A DNA stretch of 64,000 nt from Sepiola atlantica (GCA_963556195.1 OY744519.1:112886081-112950080), one strand, 5' to 3'. Numbered from the stretch's first letter, positions 35,691 to 47,225 are shown. Notes: generated by a model not told the origin, from the sequence alone. A program made the numbers and translations.

Positions 35691-35905
35691 ATGGCCTAAA
35701 AAGAGAAAAACACCCACCATTGACTTTTTATTATAGAGTGGAGGATTTCTTTCCAAATTCACTTCAGGCAGAATAAGTTTGATTTATTATTTACTTTCTT
35801 GCTTCCCCTCATAACTTGAAATTGGTTTTATCCTGCTAGAAATAGGCACGTTTTTTATTTGCTAACTTTTGTGTAACATCAAATAATAATTTATATATAT
35901 GCATA

Positions 35906-35949
<44 letters not shown>
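35906..35949. repeat. (TA)n microsatellite
   Basis: TA run preceded by the short palindrome ATATGCATATGCATAT. Confidence 0.9.
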
Positions 35950-35955
<6 letters not shown>

Positions 35956-36114
35956 CAGGTATGTTAAACAGAAATCAATAAAGTGCTCGTTCGCAAGAAT
36001 GTGAGAGCTAAAATACAAATTATTTATTTAAAAACAATACGTTACATATTTTACATATACGTAATATGTAATGTATAGTTTTAAAATAAATAATATATAT
36101 AGTTTTTTATTGTT

Positions 36115-36420
36115 TTTATTGGCGATAGAAACGTAGCTATTTTCTTAGTATTTTCCACTTCCTAAGTGGTAACGAATATTGCATTAAGTCGCCCTTTTAA
36201 TATATATATATATATATTTATTAATTGATTTTTATGTACATAAAAGTAATCCATGGACAAGTGTTTCTGGCTATCAACTGTCATCAGCATGGCTAATCTG
36301 GGCAAGAATCGAACCTCTGATATTACTGTCTGCAGTCTGGTGTTTTACCACTAGACCACAAACACCTTGCCGAAATCCACAAACACCTTGCCAAAATATG
36401 TACGATTTTTATCGCCATAA
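36115..36420 (-). repeat. tRNA-derived SINE with flanking repeat module
   Basis: Minus strand: GTGGTCTAGTGGTAAAACAC (A box) and GAGGTTCGATTCTTGCCC (B box) form a tRNA-like head at about 36295-36375. It is followed by GCCATGCTGATGACAG and a tail CCATGGATTACTTTTATGTA. A (TA)n array then separates it from a module containing CACTTAGGAAGTGGAAAAT. The same SINE body is found at 59589-59765 and the same extra module at about 59888-59940. A tRNA head plus a shared non-tRNA body is the layout of cephalopod SINEs described in the literature. The family name is not assigned. Confidence 0.8.
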
Positions 36421-36425
36421 TGTTA

Positions 36426-36427
<2 letters not shown>

Positions 36428-36495
<68 letters not shown>
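36428..36495. repeat. (TA)n microsatellite
   Basis: TA run of about 68 bp bordering the SINE. Confidence 0.95.
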
Positions 36496-36498
<3 letters not shown>

Positions 36499-37301
36499 TT
36501 GGTCTTTATTACAGAGTGCGTGACTTTTTATTTATTTTTATATTAAATTATGTTTGTCAGAATATTTCGAGAGTAGAATCACTTCATCGGGTGTTAGAAT
36601 TATTCGTTGAATTGTTTTTCAAATGAACCAAAAGTCAGTGTTTTTATAATAAGCTCTAACTAATGATTAGAAAGTCACGTTTAATATGGAATCATTGGCA
36701 GGAACTCAAAAAAAATAAATTGTTGTTCTCTTCAATTGGTTTATTCCTCATTTTAATGTCGATGTTTTTTGTGTCGTTTTGTAAATTTTATTTCCGGCGC
36801 TGATGGCATTTGGAAGGCAATACTTCACTGATGTTTCGATAAAGTATGAAAGTGTTTCCTTTTTCTTCTACCTGACTGTCCCAGTCCCAGTGCACTCCGA
36901 TTCTTCTCTCATCATAATAACTAGGTCGTAACTACTGATTCAGCAAAAATTGTTGAGGTGGTGTTCTAAACCTAATGTCAAGTATGTTTCATGTGGTACA
37001 CAGTGATCAGGAATGACTAATTTTACTCAGTTTTAGTACAAAAACAATGTTTGCTTGTGTGTGGCGATCCCAATGATAAATTCTTAATAGAAAACCTTAT
37101 TTCAAAAATAGGAAATTCACGCTTTCCAAATGTGCACATGTCCCAATATGTTCCTTGTCCCAGTGTTGTAGAGTTATGCAATAAACTTTACACTTATATT
37201 CACTGTGTTGTATATACATGAATAACACATAATACCTATTATATAAGTACTTTCACATCTACTATATCAATATAAAATTAGTGAGGAAGATTTTCGTTTG
37301 T
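36496..37301. other. Region with nothing recognised
   Basis: A moderately GC-balanced patch at 36790-36960 contains no coding match that I recognise. Confidence 0.4.
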
Positions 37302-37650
37302 ATTATTTGGATTATTTAAACTACTATTCTCATCTTGGATCGTATTCTCACAACGTTTCAGCCGATGTGCCCTTCAACTTTCTTCAGGTTTGTCTTATCG
37401 AAATCGAGAATCTGTATGGAATCTTGAACCGAACCCCGCCATTTAATCTACGGAGCTAGCTTCACCCCGCTCTGCCAGCCATGCCTGGGCAGAAGTTTTA
37501 ACTAATTCTGTACAGATTCCCAAGTTTGACACAAATATCTCAGAGTTCGACGAGTTGCACCTGAAGAAGGCCGGAGATTACATCGGCCGAAATGTTGTGA
37601 AAATAACAGCGAAGATGAGAACAGTAATCCGAATAACCCAAACAATAAAA
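37302..37650. repeat. Family A repeat, inverted pair
   Basis: The minus-strand copy at 37302-37414 and the plus-strand copy at 37510-37650 are arranged head to head around about 95 bp of GC-richer DNA. Shared text is GATTCCC(A/G)AGTT, CACCTGAAGAAGG, CATCGGC(C/T)GAAA, AACGTTGTGAGAATA and AAGATGAGAA. Other copies lie at about 20390-20490, 38085-38170 (minus), 39380-39480 and 53175-53280. Confidence 0.8.
37561..37594 (+). ncRNA. Hammerhead-like core in family A
   Basis: CTGAAGA is followed by A, then GGCCG and CGGCC forming a perfect five-base-pair helix around about nine bases, then GAAA. This is the best-preserved core of family A. An extra A before the helix and no clear cleavage dinucleotide keep it at the level of resemblance. 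Confidence 0.35.
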
Positions 37651-38084
37651 ATTCAGAAACGTTTGAATATTTATTATTTTCTAGATTTAATTTAATCTAC
37701 AAACACTTGGTAGAAATGTGAGAGAAAAAACCGTTGTGTAGATTATCATTTCCGAAGTTAACCCACTGTACAAACACAGAAAATAACAGTTCAATCCTTT
37801 CGCCTCGAATTTTCACAAGCCATACTTTATATCTTGTCAGATTCATTCGATGTAAATGTTCAAATGGATGCAATAAGTTTTTCATACAACTAAAATAAAA
37901 GGAAGGATTATAATTCCTATTTGTTTTACTACAGAAGATCAATAATATGTACATACACGTATTGTAATGATCAGATTTTCAATTTGTAACTTTTGGCTAT
38001 CATATAATTCATAAATCACACTTTAATTATAAAAATAAATTTTAATTAACCCCAAAATTTAAAATATAAATTACTTACTCTTAT

Positions 38085-38170
38085 TTGGATTATTCAGACT
38101 ACTATTCTCATCTTGGTTTTTATTTTAACAATGTTTCGAAGGATATAACTTCCGACTTTCATCTTTTCAA
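38085..38170 (-). repeat. Family A repeat, minus-strand copy
   Basis: Contains TATTTGGATTATTCAGACTA, CTATTCTCATCTTGG and ACAATGTTTCGAAGG-like text, matching the left arm at 37302-37350. Confidence 0.65.
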
Positions 38171-38231
38171 ACTTGAGAATGTTTATGTCGAACTGAGAAA
38201 CTGCTATACTGATCTATAGTGACTCTTGTAG

Positions 38232-39124
38232 ACGTTATGTATAGATGAGCCTACGACGAAGGACGAGCAGTCTTTCTGTAACATACTATTCTGTACTTTT
38301 GTAAATGCACACCGTGTTGTCTTAATTATTCAAGGCCACAATACTGGCGACAATGAACTCGGCCTTATTCGGCGAGAAGATTTAAACAGTGTTTGATAGA
38401 TCATTGCCAACCGATACAAAACAAGCACATGAAAAAATGGCATGAAAGAATGCTTCCATGTTGGAGAAAAAGTTTTCTTTCGGATATTCAGAAACAATAA
38501 ATCCTAGTGAGAAACAGGGATAGTTGATATACAGAATAGGAACAGTATTCATGGACGGCGGCAGCCTCCTCACTTTTTTACTTGCCCCCCCCCCACTTTA
38601 CGGTCATCAATAATTAAGTTGATATGCATGTGTTTAACCGCCCCCCCCCCCCAACTTTCATAACTGTCCCACCGGCCCTGGTATTTACATGGTAAAAGGC
38701 CCAAGTTTATCCATGTGGACCAAATAAGGAAACGATATTCAGATGCTGTCGAGAATAATACACGCTGTCAATGAATTAATGAGTGTGGTGTTTGACACAT
38801 TTGAGATACCAATCCCGTAAACAGGATTTGAACAGCGAAGATCAAAGAGAAAACGTAAGTTTACAGACCTGATTCTAATAAACCCTAAAAAGAAAAAAAA
38901 TGACTCCATACCGAGCAGGGCTAAGAAGGTAGGGGTTATGGTGTGATGGTTATCTATCCTATTTCGTGACTATTTTGACTTTTAGATATTATGTATAGAG
39001 GAGCCTACGACGAATGACGAGCAGTCTTTCTGTAACATACTATTCTATACTTCTGTAAATACACATTCTTGTAAATTTACCACCGTGTTGTCTTATTTAT
39101 TATCGGCCCTTCAAGTCCACAACA
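38232..39124 (+). mobile_element. Possible short LTR-type element
   Basis: Direct repeats at about 38232-38344 and 38986-39124 share TTATGTATAGA(T/G)GAGCCTAC, CGAGCAGTCTTTCTGTAACA and CCGTGTTGTCTTA. The right copy ends GTCCACAACA, an LTR-like CA terminus. Immediately after the left repeat is TGGCGACAATGAA, placed where a tRNA primer-binding site would lie. The internal 640 bp holds C runs at 38585-38595 and 38641-38653 and no gag or pol text. It reads as a deleted or TRIM-like copy of an LTR element. Confidence 0.55.
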
Positions 39125-39234
39125 GAAACCTATACATAATTTCAAACTGAACCGTTTATTTAATCCACGAGGGTAGATTGTTCTTATACCGTCAACCATA
39201 AATGGATAGAAGTGTTAAATTTTATGTTATATCT

Positions 39235-39335
39235 AGTTATTATCACCTGTAGTAAGGATTGAAACTTCAACCTCAATAAAAATGTTATTCATAACTGATA
39301 GTTAATCAACGTATTTAACCGTTATGCCATGTGTC
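39235..39335 (-). repeat. Degenerate tRNA-derived SINE head
   Basis: Minus strand: TGGCATAACGGTTAAATACG resembles an A box and GAGGTTGAAGTTTCAATCC a B box about 45 bases later. The same B-box neighbourhood occurs at 20232-20250. Confidence 0.45.
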
Positions 39336-39379
39336 TATGTGGGAAAGTTTTGTGAGTTTGGCATAAAGATTCTCAAGTT

Positions 39380-39480
39380 CGAAAAAATCCACTTAAAGAA
39401 GGTCGGAGCTTACACCGGCCGAATCATTGTAAAAAATAACAACAAAGATGAGAATAGTAGTGCGAACAATTCCAATAATA
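39380..39480 (+). repeat. Family A repeat, plus-strand copy
   Basis: AAGATTCTCAAGTTCGAAAA, GAAGGTCGGAGCTTACACCG, GCCGAAT and AACAACAAAGATGAGAATAG align with 37510-37650. The GAAA core has changed to GAAT. Confidence 0.7.
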
Positions 39481-40185
39481 AAATTATTAATCCTCATCTA
39501 AAGAATTTCCAAACATAAATTACTTACATTACTTACGTCTACTCTTCACATAAATAAAGCAATGATACAAAACTAATGCTCCACATTTAGATTTAGGTTG
39601 AAACACTCATGATTATGTTCTCGCATTTTTTAATTCTCTTTTCTACTTTCATTTCTTCTGTGAGGAAAATGAAATATGGGCTATACAGGCAATTGTAAAA
39701 TATGTCCACAATACTTGATATAAAAAGATTCTTTGATCTTTATAAGTAAAAAAAAAACAACATTTCTCCCCTTGATTCAGCCTATTATTTATGTACAACT
39801 AACAATAAAACATCATATCAGCTCTTTTAGCCATTTTGGAATATTTTAATGAGATTTTTTGCATATAATTCATTTTTTTAGAATTGGGCCGTTGACAATG
39901 ACATAAATCAGTTAAGTGCAGACGCAAACGGGGTAAAAGGTGCAAAATCTGTGAAGCATAGAAATGCATTTTGGTCTTTTCTATTATCGAGTCATAGAAG
40001 AAGAATGTTAGAAATATATAATACAATAACATTACTTCTCTGTGGATGTGTACACTCTTCAGGTTTTTATAAATTATCAAGCTTCTTTACAGAATTAGTC
40101 TCAACCCAGTTTGCAATAAATAAATGAATGAATAAACAGTAAGAAAATATTACTGTAATCAATAATGAGCATATAGTGTAGCAAA

Positions 40186-40190
<5 letters not shown>
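39481..40190. other. AT-rich region with nothing recognised
   Basis: No gene or repeat recognised. Confidence 0.4.
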
Positions 40191-40191
<1 letters not shown>

Positions 40192-40238
<47 letters not shown>

Positions 40239-40248
40239 AGAGAGAGAG
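40192..40248. repeat. (TA)n-(TG)n-(GA)n compound microsatellite
   Basis: TA repeats change to TG near 40228 and then to GA, forming the left border of the following repeat. Confidence 0.9.
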
Positions 40249-40249
40249 A

Positions 40250-40719
40250 TTTAGATTTTCCACTTAGAAGATAATATATTCAGTAAAGTCCGGGATTAGT
40301 CCAATAAAAATAAGCTCGATGATACTCGATTACAGGGTACAGAGCATTTATAAGTGTTTTTTTTTTAAGGTTTACCAAAACATTTCGTTCAAGAAATCAT
40401 TTATCACAACAAAAGACTTTTAGCAACCATACTGTGAAAATTTCTTGAACTACTTTCTTAAGAGGTTTTTTCTTTTTTCTTCTTAAATGGCCTCAATTAG
40501 GGCAACACTATATTGGGTATTGTCAGTTGTTGGGGTTCTTATTCCAGGTATATAATTCCCCTGATGAACTCCCTAGCAAGAACCTGCTTGAGTAGAGAAA
40601 CACGTGTAGCGAAAACATTCTTTAACTTTGAAAAATCTGAAAAATAAATAAACTATGAAAGGGAAAAGTCTTTTGTGATGAATGCTTTCTTGAACGAAAT
40701 GTTTTGGTAAACCTTCAAA

Positions 40720-40735
<16 letters not shown>
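40250..40735. mobile_element. Non-autonomous repeat with subterminal inverted repeats, copy 2
   Basis: Same module order as 7218-7700: GATTAGTCCAATAAAAATAA, CAGGGTACAGAGCATTTATA, and inverted repeats AACATTTCGTTCAAGAAATC / TTTCTTGAACGAAATGTTTT. In this copy the inverted repeats extend inward to AAAGACTTTT / AAAAGTCTTT. It is bounded by TA arrays on both sides (right array 40733-40788). Confidence 0.8.
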
Positions 40736-40788
<53 letters not shown>

Positions 40789-40792
<4 letters not shown>

Positions 40793-41391
40793 TATTCCAG
40801 CTAGAACTGAAATATTTCTGCAAATGTGTAACCAAGAATCTTTGTATAAGTAAGACGTTTTATACTAAATACATATACTATCCTATGTATTAATGAGTAT
40901 TTTTACATAAACTCGATAACGATTCATAGCAGTATACCCTGTGAACATAAACTTACCTGAATTAGCATTATATACAAGCAAAGATTTACCTAACCTCTTG
41001 ACAGGAAATTAATGTAACTGTAGCCTTCTTTACAGAAAAGCAAAGAAACAATTTTCATTTTCATTTCACATTTTGATAATTTGGAAAAAAACAATAAAAA
41101 GATAATTGTAACTGTATTATTTCATACATTCTAATGTTTCGGAAATTTACTGTGTATGAACGTAGACACATTTTATTAATTAAGAAAAAGCAGCAACAAA
41201 AAGGTTATTTTATATGGTGTTTTCGATATTAAAAGTCGAGGGATTTGATTTTGTATAAGCATAAAAATGAAAATGAATTCACCATTAAAAACTTTTTATA
41301 TAGCAAATGAATAAATGAAAAAGCAGAAAGTCAATTGGTCAAATAAAACAAGTATAGCTTCCTGAGTAATTTGAAATGTAATGGTTGTAAT
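40789..41391. other. AT-rich region with nothing recognised
   Basis: No gene or repeat recognised. Confidence 0.4.
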
Positions 41392-41450
41392 CATCATCAT
41401 CATCAGCAGCAGCAGCAGCACCACCACCACCAACAACAACAACAATAACA
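41392..41450. repeat. Compound trinucleotide repeat ATC-AGC-ACC-AAC-AAT
   Basis: Five different triplets follow one another with four to six units each, each differing from the previous by one base. There is no open frame making use of it. Confidence 0.92.
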
Positions 41451-41499
41451 ATTTTAGCTTTTTTAAATTTCGGGGCCCATCCTGTAAATTGTAAAGTTT

Positions 41500-41650
41500 A
41501 CAAAAAATAATGTGTCCACGTTACTCACTATGTTGACTAGAATATATATTCCATAATTCGTAATGATCGGTTCATTAATTCAGCAACGAATCCAATACAT
41601 GGAAATATATATGTAAACAACATATACACATACTTTACTTTATATATAGA
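41500..41650 (-). repeat. Dispersed repeat family F, minus-strand copy
   Basis: The reverse complement has AATTAATGAACCGATCATTA, GAATATATATTCTAG and GTGAGTAACGTG, matching 6590-6730. It lies beside a TATATA-rich end at 41640. Confidence 0.7.
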
Positions 41651-41840
41651 GAAAGACACGACTAAGCTTATGTGTTACTGAAAAGTTCAGTCATTGCCTG
41701 TGATTTGTATATAGAAAATCTTGTAGATAATTTTGTAACTTTAGCAAAATACATCGTTCTTTACAGTATTGGTAAAATTTTATTCCCTCAGTTATGTTCA
41801 CCAAATACCTATCCACCTTACACACACACACACTCGCCCT

Positions 41841-41857
<17 letters not shown>

Positions 41858-41904
<47 letters not shown>
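41858..41904. repeat. (CA)n-(TC)n-(TA)n compound microsatellite
   Basis: ACACAC at 41821 onward, CT at 41840 onward and TA from 41858. Confidence 0.9.
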
Positions 41905-41908
<4 letters not shown>

Positions 41909-44484
41909 TAATAATGTATAAGTAAGAATTCTTATTATACCCAGAGTTAAATGATGCATAAAAATTTAGCAGGTATGAACGTAAAAGCTATACTATTTTG
42001 TAAATGAATCTTCAATGTGCTGGTCTGTAAGTTATTTTGCAGTTCTCATTTGCTTTTTGTTGTAACACATTGCCAAAAAGTTGTCATATCAACAATTCCA
42101 GAAAGCATATTATCTGGAATCACACATTTCTTGCACACTCGTTATTGACATTCGCAAAACAAAAATTCCCAGCAATTAGACCAACATTCTCCAAGCCTAT
42201 AATCTCGCATTGTTTATTCAAGTGGTAAGATGTCTATCTGAACCTCAGGGAGGAGGTGTGTACCGAGTAATGAGAGACAACAATTCTCTCCTCTGTTTCT
42301 CAGCAGTAAACCCTTTTGTGAAAGCAAATTAGCTCATGACACATGTCATACTGCCAGGAAATCTTTCAAACAATAGTGAACAGCATTGTTTCTATTAGTT
42401 TAAAGAATAACCACTTCATTTAGTAGAAATGACGAACAGATATTTAACAAAATTCAGATATAGTTTGATTTCAGGAATTATATTTAACTAGCAGGGCTAC
42501 CCGGCATTGTCCTGGGCCATTAAAAAAACAGAAGTTAAATAGCGTGTATAACATCTTTATATTAAAAATTCTATCTCTCTCCCTCCTTCTCTCTAGCCGT
42601 CTATTTATCTGTCTTTCTTCTCCATCCCCCTTAATTTTCCGTCCCTCTCCCCAACCTTCTCTTTTTCCTCCACCCAGCCAATTCTTCTCTTTTCTTTTAA
42701 TGTGTTGAAAAAATAATGATAATGTAATTCATTTACCGGATCGATCCCTTTTAAATGTACGACTTTAATCTTACATTTATTGCTCATGGACAACGCCGAG
42801 TAGAACAAAACACAATAACATTCTTGATGCCGGGTAATTCCGTTCTCCATCACCCGCTTTCACAATAATATGAAGAGAAATTATGTTGATAATGAAAATA
42901 GCTCAAAGAGATTTAAATGTAATACTGGAATTTACATTTATTGCTCCTGGACAACTTTAAGTAGAACAAAAGATTCAGTTAACCTCCCTCGCTTACCAAA
43001 TATAATACAGTAATGTTAATAATGACAATTTCTTTGCTCCCGAGCAACGCCAAGTCGAACAAAAGTATCTCTAACCCCTGGCTCCCATTACACTTACCAA
43101 ATATAATACTGTTAGTAAGGATACCTTCATAGCACTTCCAAAATTACGGTTAAAATCAAAGTACAAAGAGAAATGATGTTGATAATGGCAATTTATTTGC
43201 CCTCGGACAACGCCGAGTAGAACGAAAGTTCCTGTACCTCCCTCATTTTATACTTACAATTTTTTTATCTTGGACAATGCCAAGTAGAACAACTGGTCCT
43301 GGTCAATTCCTAATTTCTCCCTACACCCCTTCATTGAAACATATTAAGAAGATATGTAATGTTAATGAAGTTAATAGTCTGAAGAGATTTACTATATATC
43401 TCTTACCAAAAGTATCGGACAATGCTGAGTAGAACAAATGGTCCTCCAATTCCAAATTTCTTCCCCTCTCCCTATTTTAACATATTTAGAAGACATGATA
43501 TGTTGATGAAGTCAATTGTCCGAAAAGATATACTATATATCCCGTACCAAAAGTGATACTGTAATATTACAAATTTTGATCAAGAACAACACCGAGTAGA
43601 AAAAATAGTTTTGGTCAATTCCGAATTTCTTGCTCTTGCTTCATTTCAGCATATTGTGAAGATACGTAATGTTGCTGAAATCAATAGTCCGAAGAGAGTT
43701 AATATATACCAGATAACAAAAGTAATGCTGAAATCATACAATTATCGATCTGAGACAACGCCGAGAATAACAAATGGTTATGGTCAATTCCTAATACCCC
43801 CTTCCATTTAAACACATTAAAAAGATACATGCTGTCGAATTCAATAGCCCAAAGAGATTTACTGCATATCCCTTACCAAATGTAATACTGTAATCTTACA
43901 ATTTTTTTATCCCGGACAACACCGAGGAGAACAAATGGTCCTGGTAAATTACTAATTTATTGTCCCCACCCCCCACTTCACAATAATATGAAAAGAAATT
44001 AGTTTAATCAAATTGGATTATGGCTCCCGGGGGTATACAACATTCTAAAAAAAGACAGAGAAGTTTGTTATCTTAAGCAACACTGCGTTTAAACACAATG
44101 CTCTATCCATAATATTGAGCACTGTTATGAGAACTTTTAGGCTACTACCTGCTCTACCCAGCATATTGAGAACTTTAAATAATGGCTCCTGGGGTATACA
44201 ACATTATAAAAAAAGACAGATTAGTTCTTTACCACGGGCAACACTGCGTTTAAATACACCTGCTCTATCTAGCATATTGAGCAGTGTTATGAACAATTTT
44301 TGGTTCTTACCTACTCTATCTAGGATATTGAGTACATTGGATTATGGCTCCCGGGGTATACAACATTATAGAAAAGACGTAGAAGGTCTTTATCCTGGGC
44401 ATAACTGCATTTGAACACACCTGCTCTATCTACAATATTGAGCACTGTTATGAGAACTTATGGGACTACCTGCTCTATCAAGGA

Positions 44485-44860
44485 TATTCATATGAATAAA
44501 TAAAATGAATGAAAAAACTGAATGAAAAAATGTTTGTAAAATGAATGAACAAAAATGAATGAAAATATGAATGAAAAAGTGAATGTAAAAAAATCGATGC
44601 AAAATTGAAAGCAAAATGAATGAAAAAATGAATTTAAAAAATGAATGAAAAATAAAAATAATAGAAGAAAAAAAGTTATGGAAAAAAATTGATAAAAAAA
44701 AATTAAAGGGAAAAAAAGAATGAAAATTGAATGAAAAAATGAATGAATGAAAAGTAATGAATGAAAAATCTAAATTAAAAATGAATGAAAAACGTGTGAA
44801 AAACTAAAAAGAAAAGAATGAAAAAATGAATGAAAAAAATTGAATGAAAAAAATGTCTCC
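44485..44860. repeat. Degenerate (GAATGAAA)n purine-rich array
   Basis: About 375 bp of AATGAATGAAAAA-type units with drifting spacing, embedded in the family B locus. Confidence 0.9.
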
Positions 44861-44919
44861 TTCCCAGATCTCTGACTGACCCCTTTACAAACCTCCTTCT
44901 CAAACCTCCGACTCTGACT

Positions 44920-45170
44920 CCTTCACTACAGACTCATGTGCAGAAGAGGGGCAGCTGTAGATTGAGCAAGCCTTGCTTCACTACAGACTGATATTCAGAA
45001 GATGTGTGACTTGCCAATTCTTTCTTCACTACAGACTCATATTCAGAAGATGTGCCGCTGGCCAATTCTTTCGTCACTACAGGCTCATGTTCAGAAAAGA
45101 TGCAGTTCAAATTGAGCAACCCTTGCTTCACTACAGTATCATTTTCAGAAGAGGTGTGATAGTGATTGTG
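44920..45170. repeat. Minisatellite with units of about 58-75 bp, open on both strands
   Basis: CTTCACTACAGACTCAT and variants recur about five times, each followed by TTCAGAAGA(T/G)GTG. On the minus strand the units read SSEYESVVKKELAS, SSEYQSVVKQGLLN and similar. On the plus strand a different repeated peptide is open. No family was recognised. The open frames are probably a consequence of unit lengths near multiples of three. Confidence 0.8.
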
Positions 45171-45980
45171 CAACCTGTTCTTATATTGAGTATTTTGGAT
45201 TGACTAACTTATACCATTCATCAGATATTATAATGCATTATTACTTTTATGACTCCCGGGCAACACAATGTACTTTGTCTAGTATACAATATAATAACAA
45301 AAGACAACAAAGTTCTTTCTCCTGAGCAATGCTGCATATAAACACACCTACTCTATTAAGGATATCGAGCACTTTTTGATTACTATATACCACTTACCAT
45401 ATGAACCACATTTATGTTACTGTTATCGCTTCTGGGCAACGCCAAATAGATTTTCTTGTATAAAATAGTATAACAAAAAACAATGATGTTATTTTTCCCG
45501 GGCAATGTGGCTGCTCTATCCAGACTATTGAGTACTTTGGATTGATTAACTTATAACACTTACCAGATATTATAATGTATTATTAATATTTATGACTCCC
45601 GGGCAATGCCATGTAAAAGAAATAAGTTCTTTCTCCCGGGCAACGCTGCATTCAAACACACGTGCTCTATATAGGATATTGAGAATTTTTTGAGTTACTA
45701 CCTGCTCTATCCAGGATATTGAGCACTTTGGATTATGGCTCCAAGGATATATGACAATATTAAAAATAAAGACATGTGGAATTTTTCTTTTGATTAACAC
45801 GGGTTTGCAATTTCTGATGTCAGATAGGGCAGCCATGAGCAAGTGGATATTTTCTATTTTACCATTAAACAAATTAGTGAAAACAAATTATTATTTGTGG
45901 AAAAACATCTGAATATCATATATCTAAAAAAAAATTATTTAGAGAAAATAAATAAAAGATAAATTCTATTGAAATAAAGT

Positions 45981-46055
45981 ACAACCTTCACAGAAATTGA
46001 AACTGAAACCTCACTGTCTTCAGTCTTTCACTCTATCAACTAGCCCACTTAGCTA
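45981..46055 (-). repeat. Degenerate tRNA-derived SINE head
   Basis: Minus strand: AAGTGGGCTAGTTGATAGAG resembles an A box and GAGGTTTCAGTTTCAATTTC a B box, at tRNA-like spacing. The body beyond the head is not recognised. Confidence 0.45.
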
Positions 46056-46162
46056 AAATATAAATTTTATAGGAAATTTACCTACGTAAATTAAAGTTTT
46101 CGTGTATGAATTAACAATTGGCAAATAATTATTATTAAGTACTCTTGTAAGTTCATTTCCTT

Positions 46163-46273
<111 letters not shown>

Positions 46274-46579
46274 CGTGAAGGAATTTTGTTATTATGATTT
46301 AGCTATTATTGATTTAAATATTAAATACAACATGTTAGCTGTTGGGTATTTACAATCGACAAATAAGTATCCGAAAGAAATTAATAAGAAAAAGTACTAA
46401 TTTTTACTTACTGGATTTTAAAAGAAAATCATGGTTAGTTTTTTAGCAAAGATTTCCTTCTTTTATTTGATTTTCGAATATCGATATGATGTATGAGGAA
46501 TATGTTGTCTTTTTTAATTAAATTGAAATAAATTAGTTAAAACCAGTATAACATTATGGGTTGTTTTATTTTTTGTTTT

Positions 46580-46860
46580 GGTTATCAGTTTAAAAAAAAG
46601 TGGCCGTGAGTAAGCTTAATGGAAACATTACGGGTTCGTGAAGCGTGCAAGTACAGATGGAAAAGTTTCGAAATTCGATAAAATTGGACTACCCTTCCTA
46701 AGATGAACCGTGGCAGTTTATGATCATAAAATAAATATTTATTTCTAATTTTTAGGTATTATCCAACCGAAAGATGGCCGGTGAACGAGATACCAAATTT
46801 ATGGGTACTTGTCGAGTATTTTTTATTTATTTTTTTTTTAATGATATTTCACCCCAAACA
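46580..46860 (+). repeat. Family B 3'-tail module
   Basis: TTTTAGGTATTATCCAACCG, AACGAGATACCAAATTT-like text and GGGTACTTGTCGAGTA align with 33880-33950 of copy 1. A CATACATACATACA / CTTTATATATATAGAT tail at 47185-47225 could be the true 3' end, with a jockey-like fragment lying between. Confidence 0.6.
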
Positions 46861-46954
46861 AGAAAAGACGCCACTGTAGATGTAAGGGGCTACTGAGAAT
46901 TAGGGAGTAGGTTTAGGGTGTCATTCTAAGTTGGGAGCTGTGCAGCGAGATGTC

Positions 46955-47195
46955 TGTTTACATTAGTTTAAAACCTATGCATGTCGGTACTGTCGGGGAA
47001 ACAGGGGGCAGGGAGGGAGTTCCAGAGGCCAGCAGCAGGGGGAAAAAGCTATTGGAGTAGAAGACTCTCCGGCATCTGAGGACCTCTACAGTGAATGGAT
47101 GGGATTTAGCTGATTGTCGAGTTAATCTAGCGAATTTACGTCGAGGGGGCACCACAGTAGCCAGTTCATTGGGAGCATTTTGCATACATACATAC
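46955..47195 (-). pseudogene. Jockey-like reverse transcriptase, extreme C-terminal fragment
   Basis: Minus strand: APNELATVVPPRRKFARLTR, QSAKSHPFTVEVLRCRRVFY, SNSFFP, LPPVSPTVPTCIGFK. This aligns with the end of the 11385-11835 fragment (RVSPQRKYLRLT / AAKSHLFTVDVS). It is a 5'-truncated relic with a frameshift around the FFP block. It sits inside the tail of the family B locus, so it inserted there later or was captured. Confidence 0.85.
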
Positions 47196-47225
47196 ATACA
47201 TTTTTTTCCTTTATATATATAGATG

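Larger units (their letters stand above)
42490..45880 (+). repeat. Family B repeat, expanded copy with nested tandem arrays
   Basis: The left end ACTAGCAGGGCTACCCGGCA is followed by TAACATCTTTATATTAAAAA and a CT tract, as in copy 1. From about 42780 to 43930, GGACAACGCCGAGTAGAAC or variants recurs nine times at irregular spacing, mostly about 70-170 bp. From about 44000 to 44470 a unit near 158 bp, containing CACCTGCTCTATC and CATATTGAGCACTGTTATGA, recurs three times. The CCCGGGCAA(C/T)GC module continues to about 45770. Frames here, such as 44115-44414, mirror the DNA repeat and are not genes. Confidence 0.7.

Noticed and set aside
36295..36375. Functional tRNA gene
   Set aside because: A and B boxes are present, but the segment is followed by a shared SINE body and has a second copy at 59.6 kb. 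The acceptor stem does not pair well.
44115..44414. 99-codon frame in the family B array
   Set aside because: The peptide repeats with the 158-bp DNA unit and is interrupted in neighbouring units, so it is a by-product of the array.
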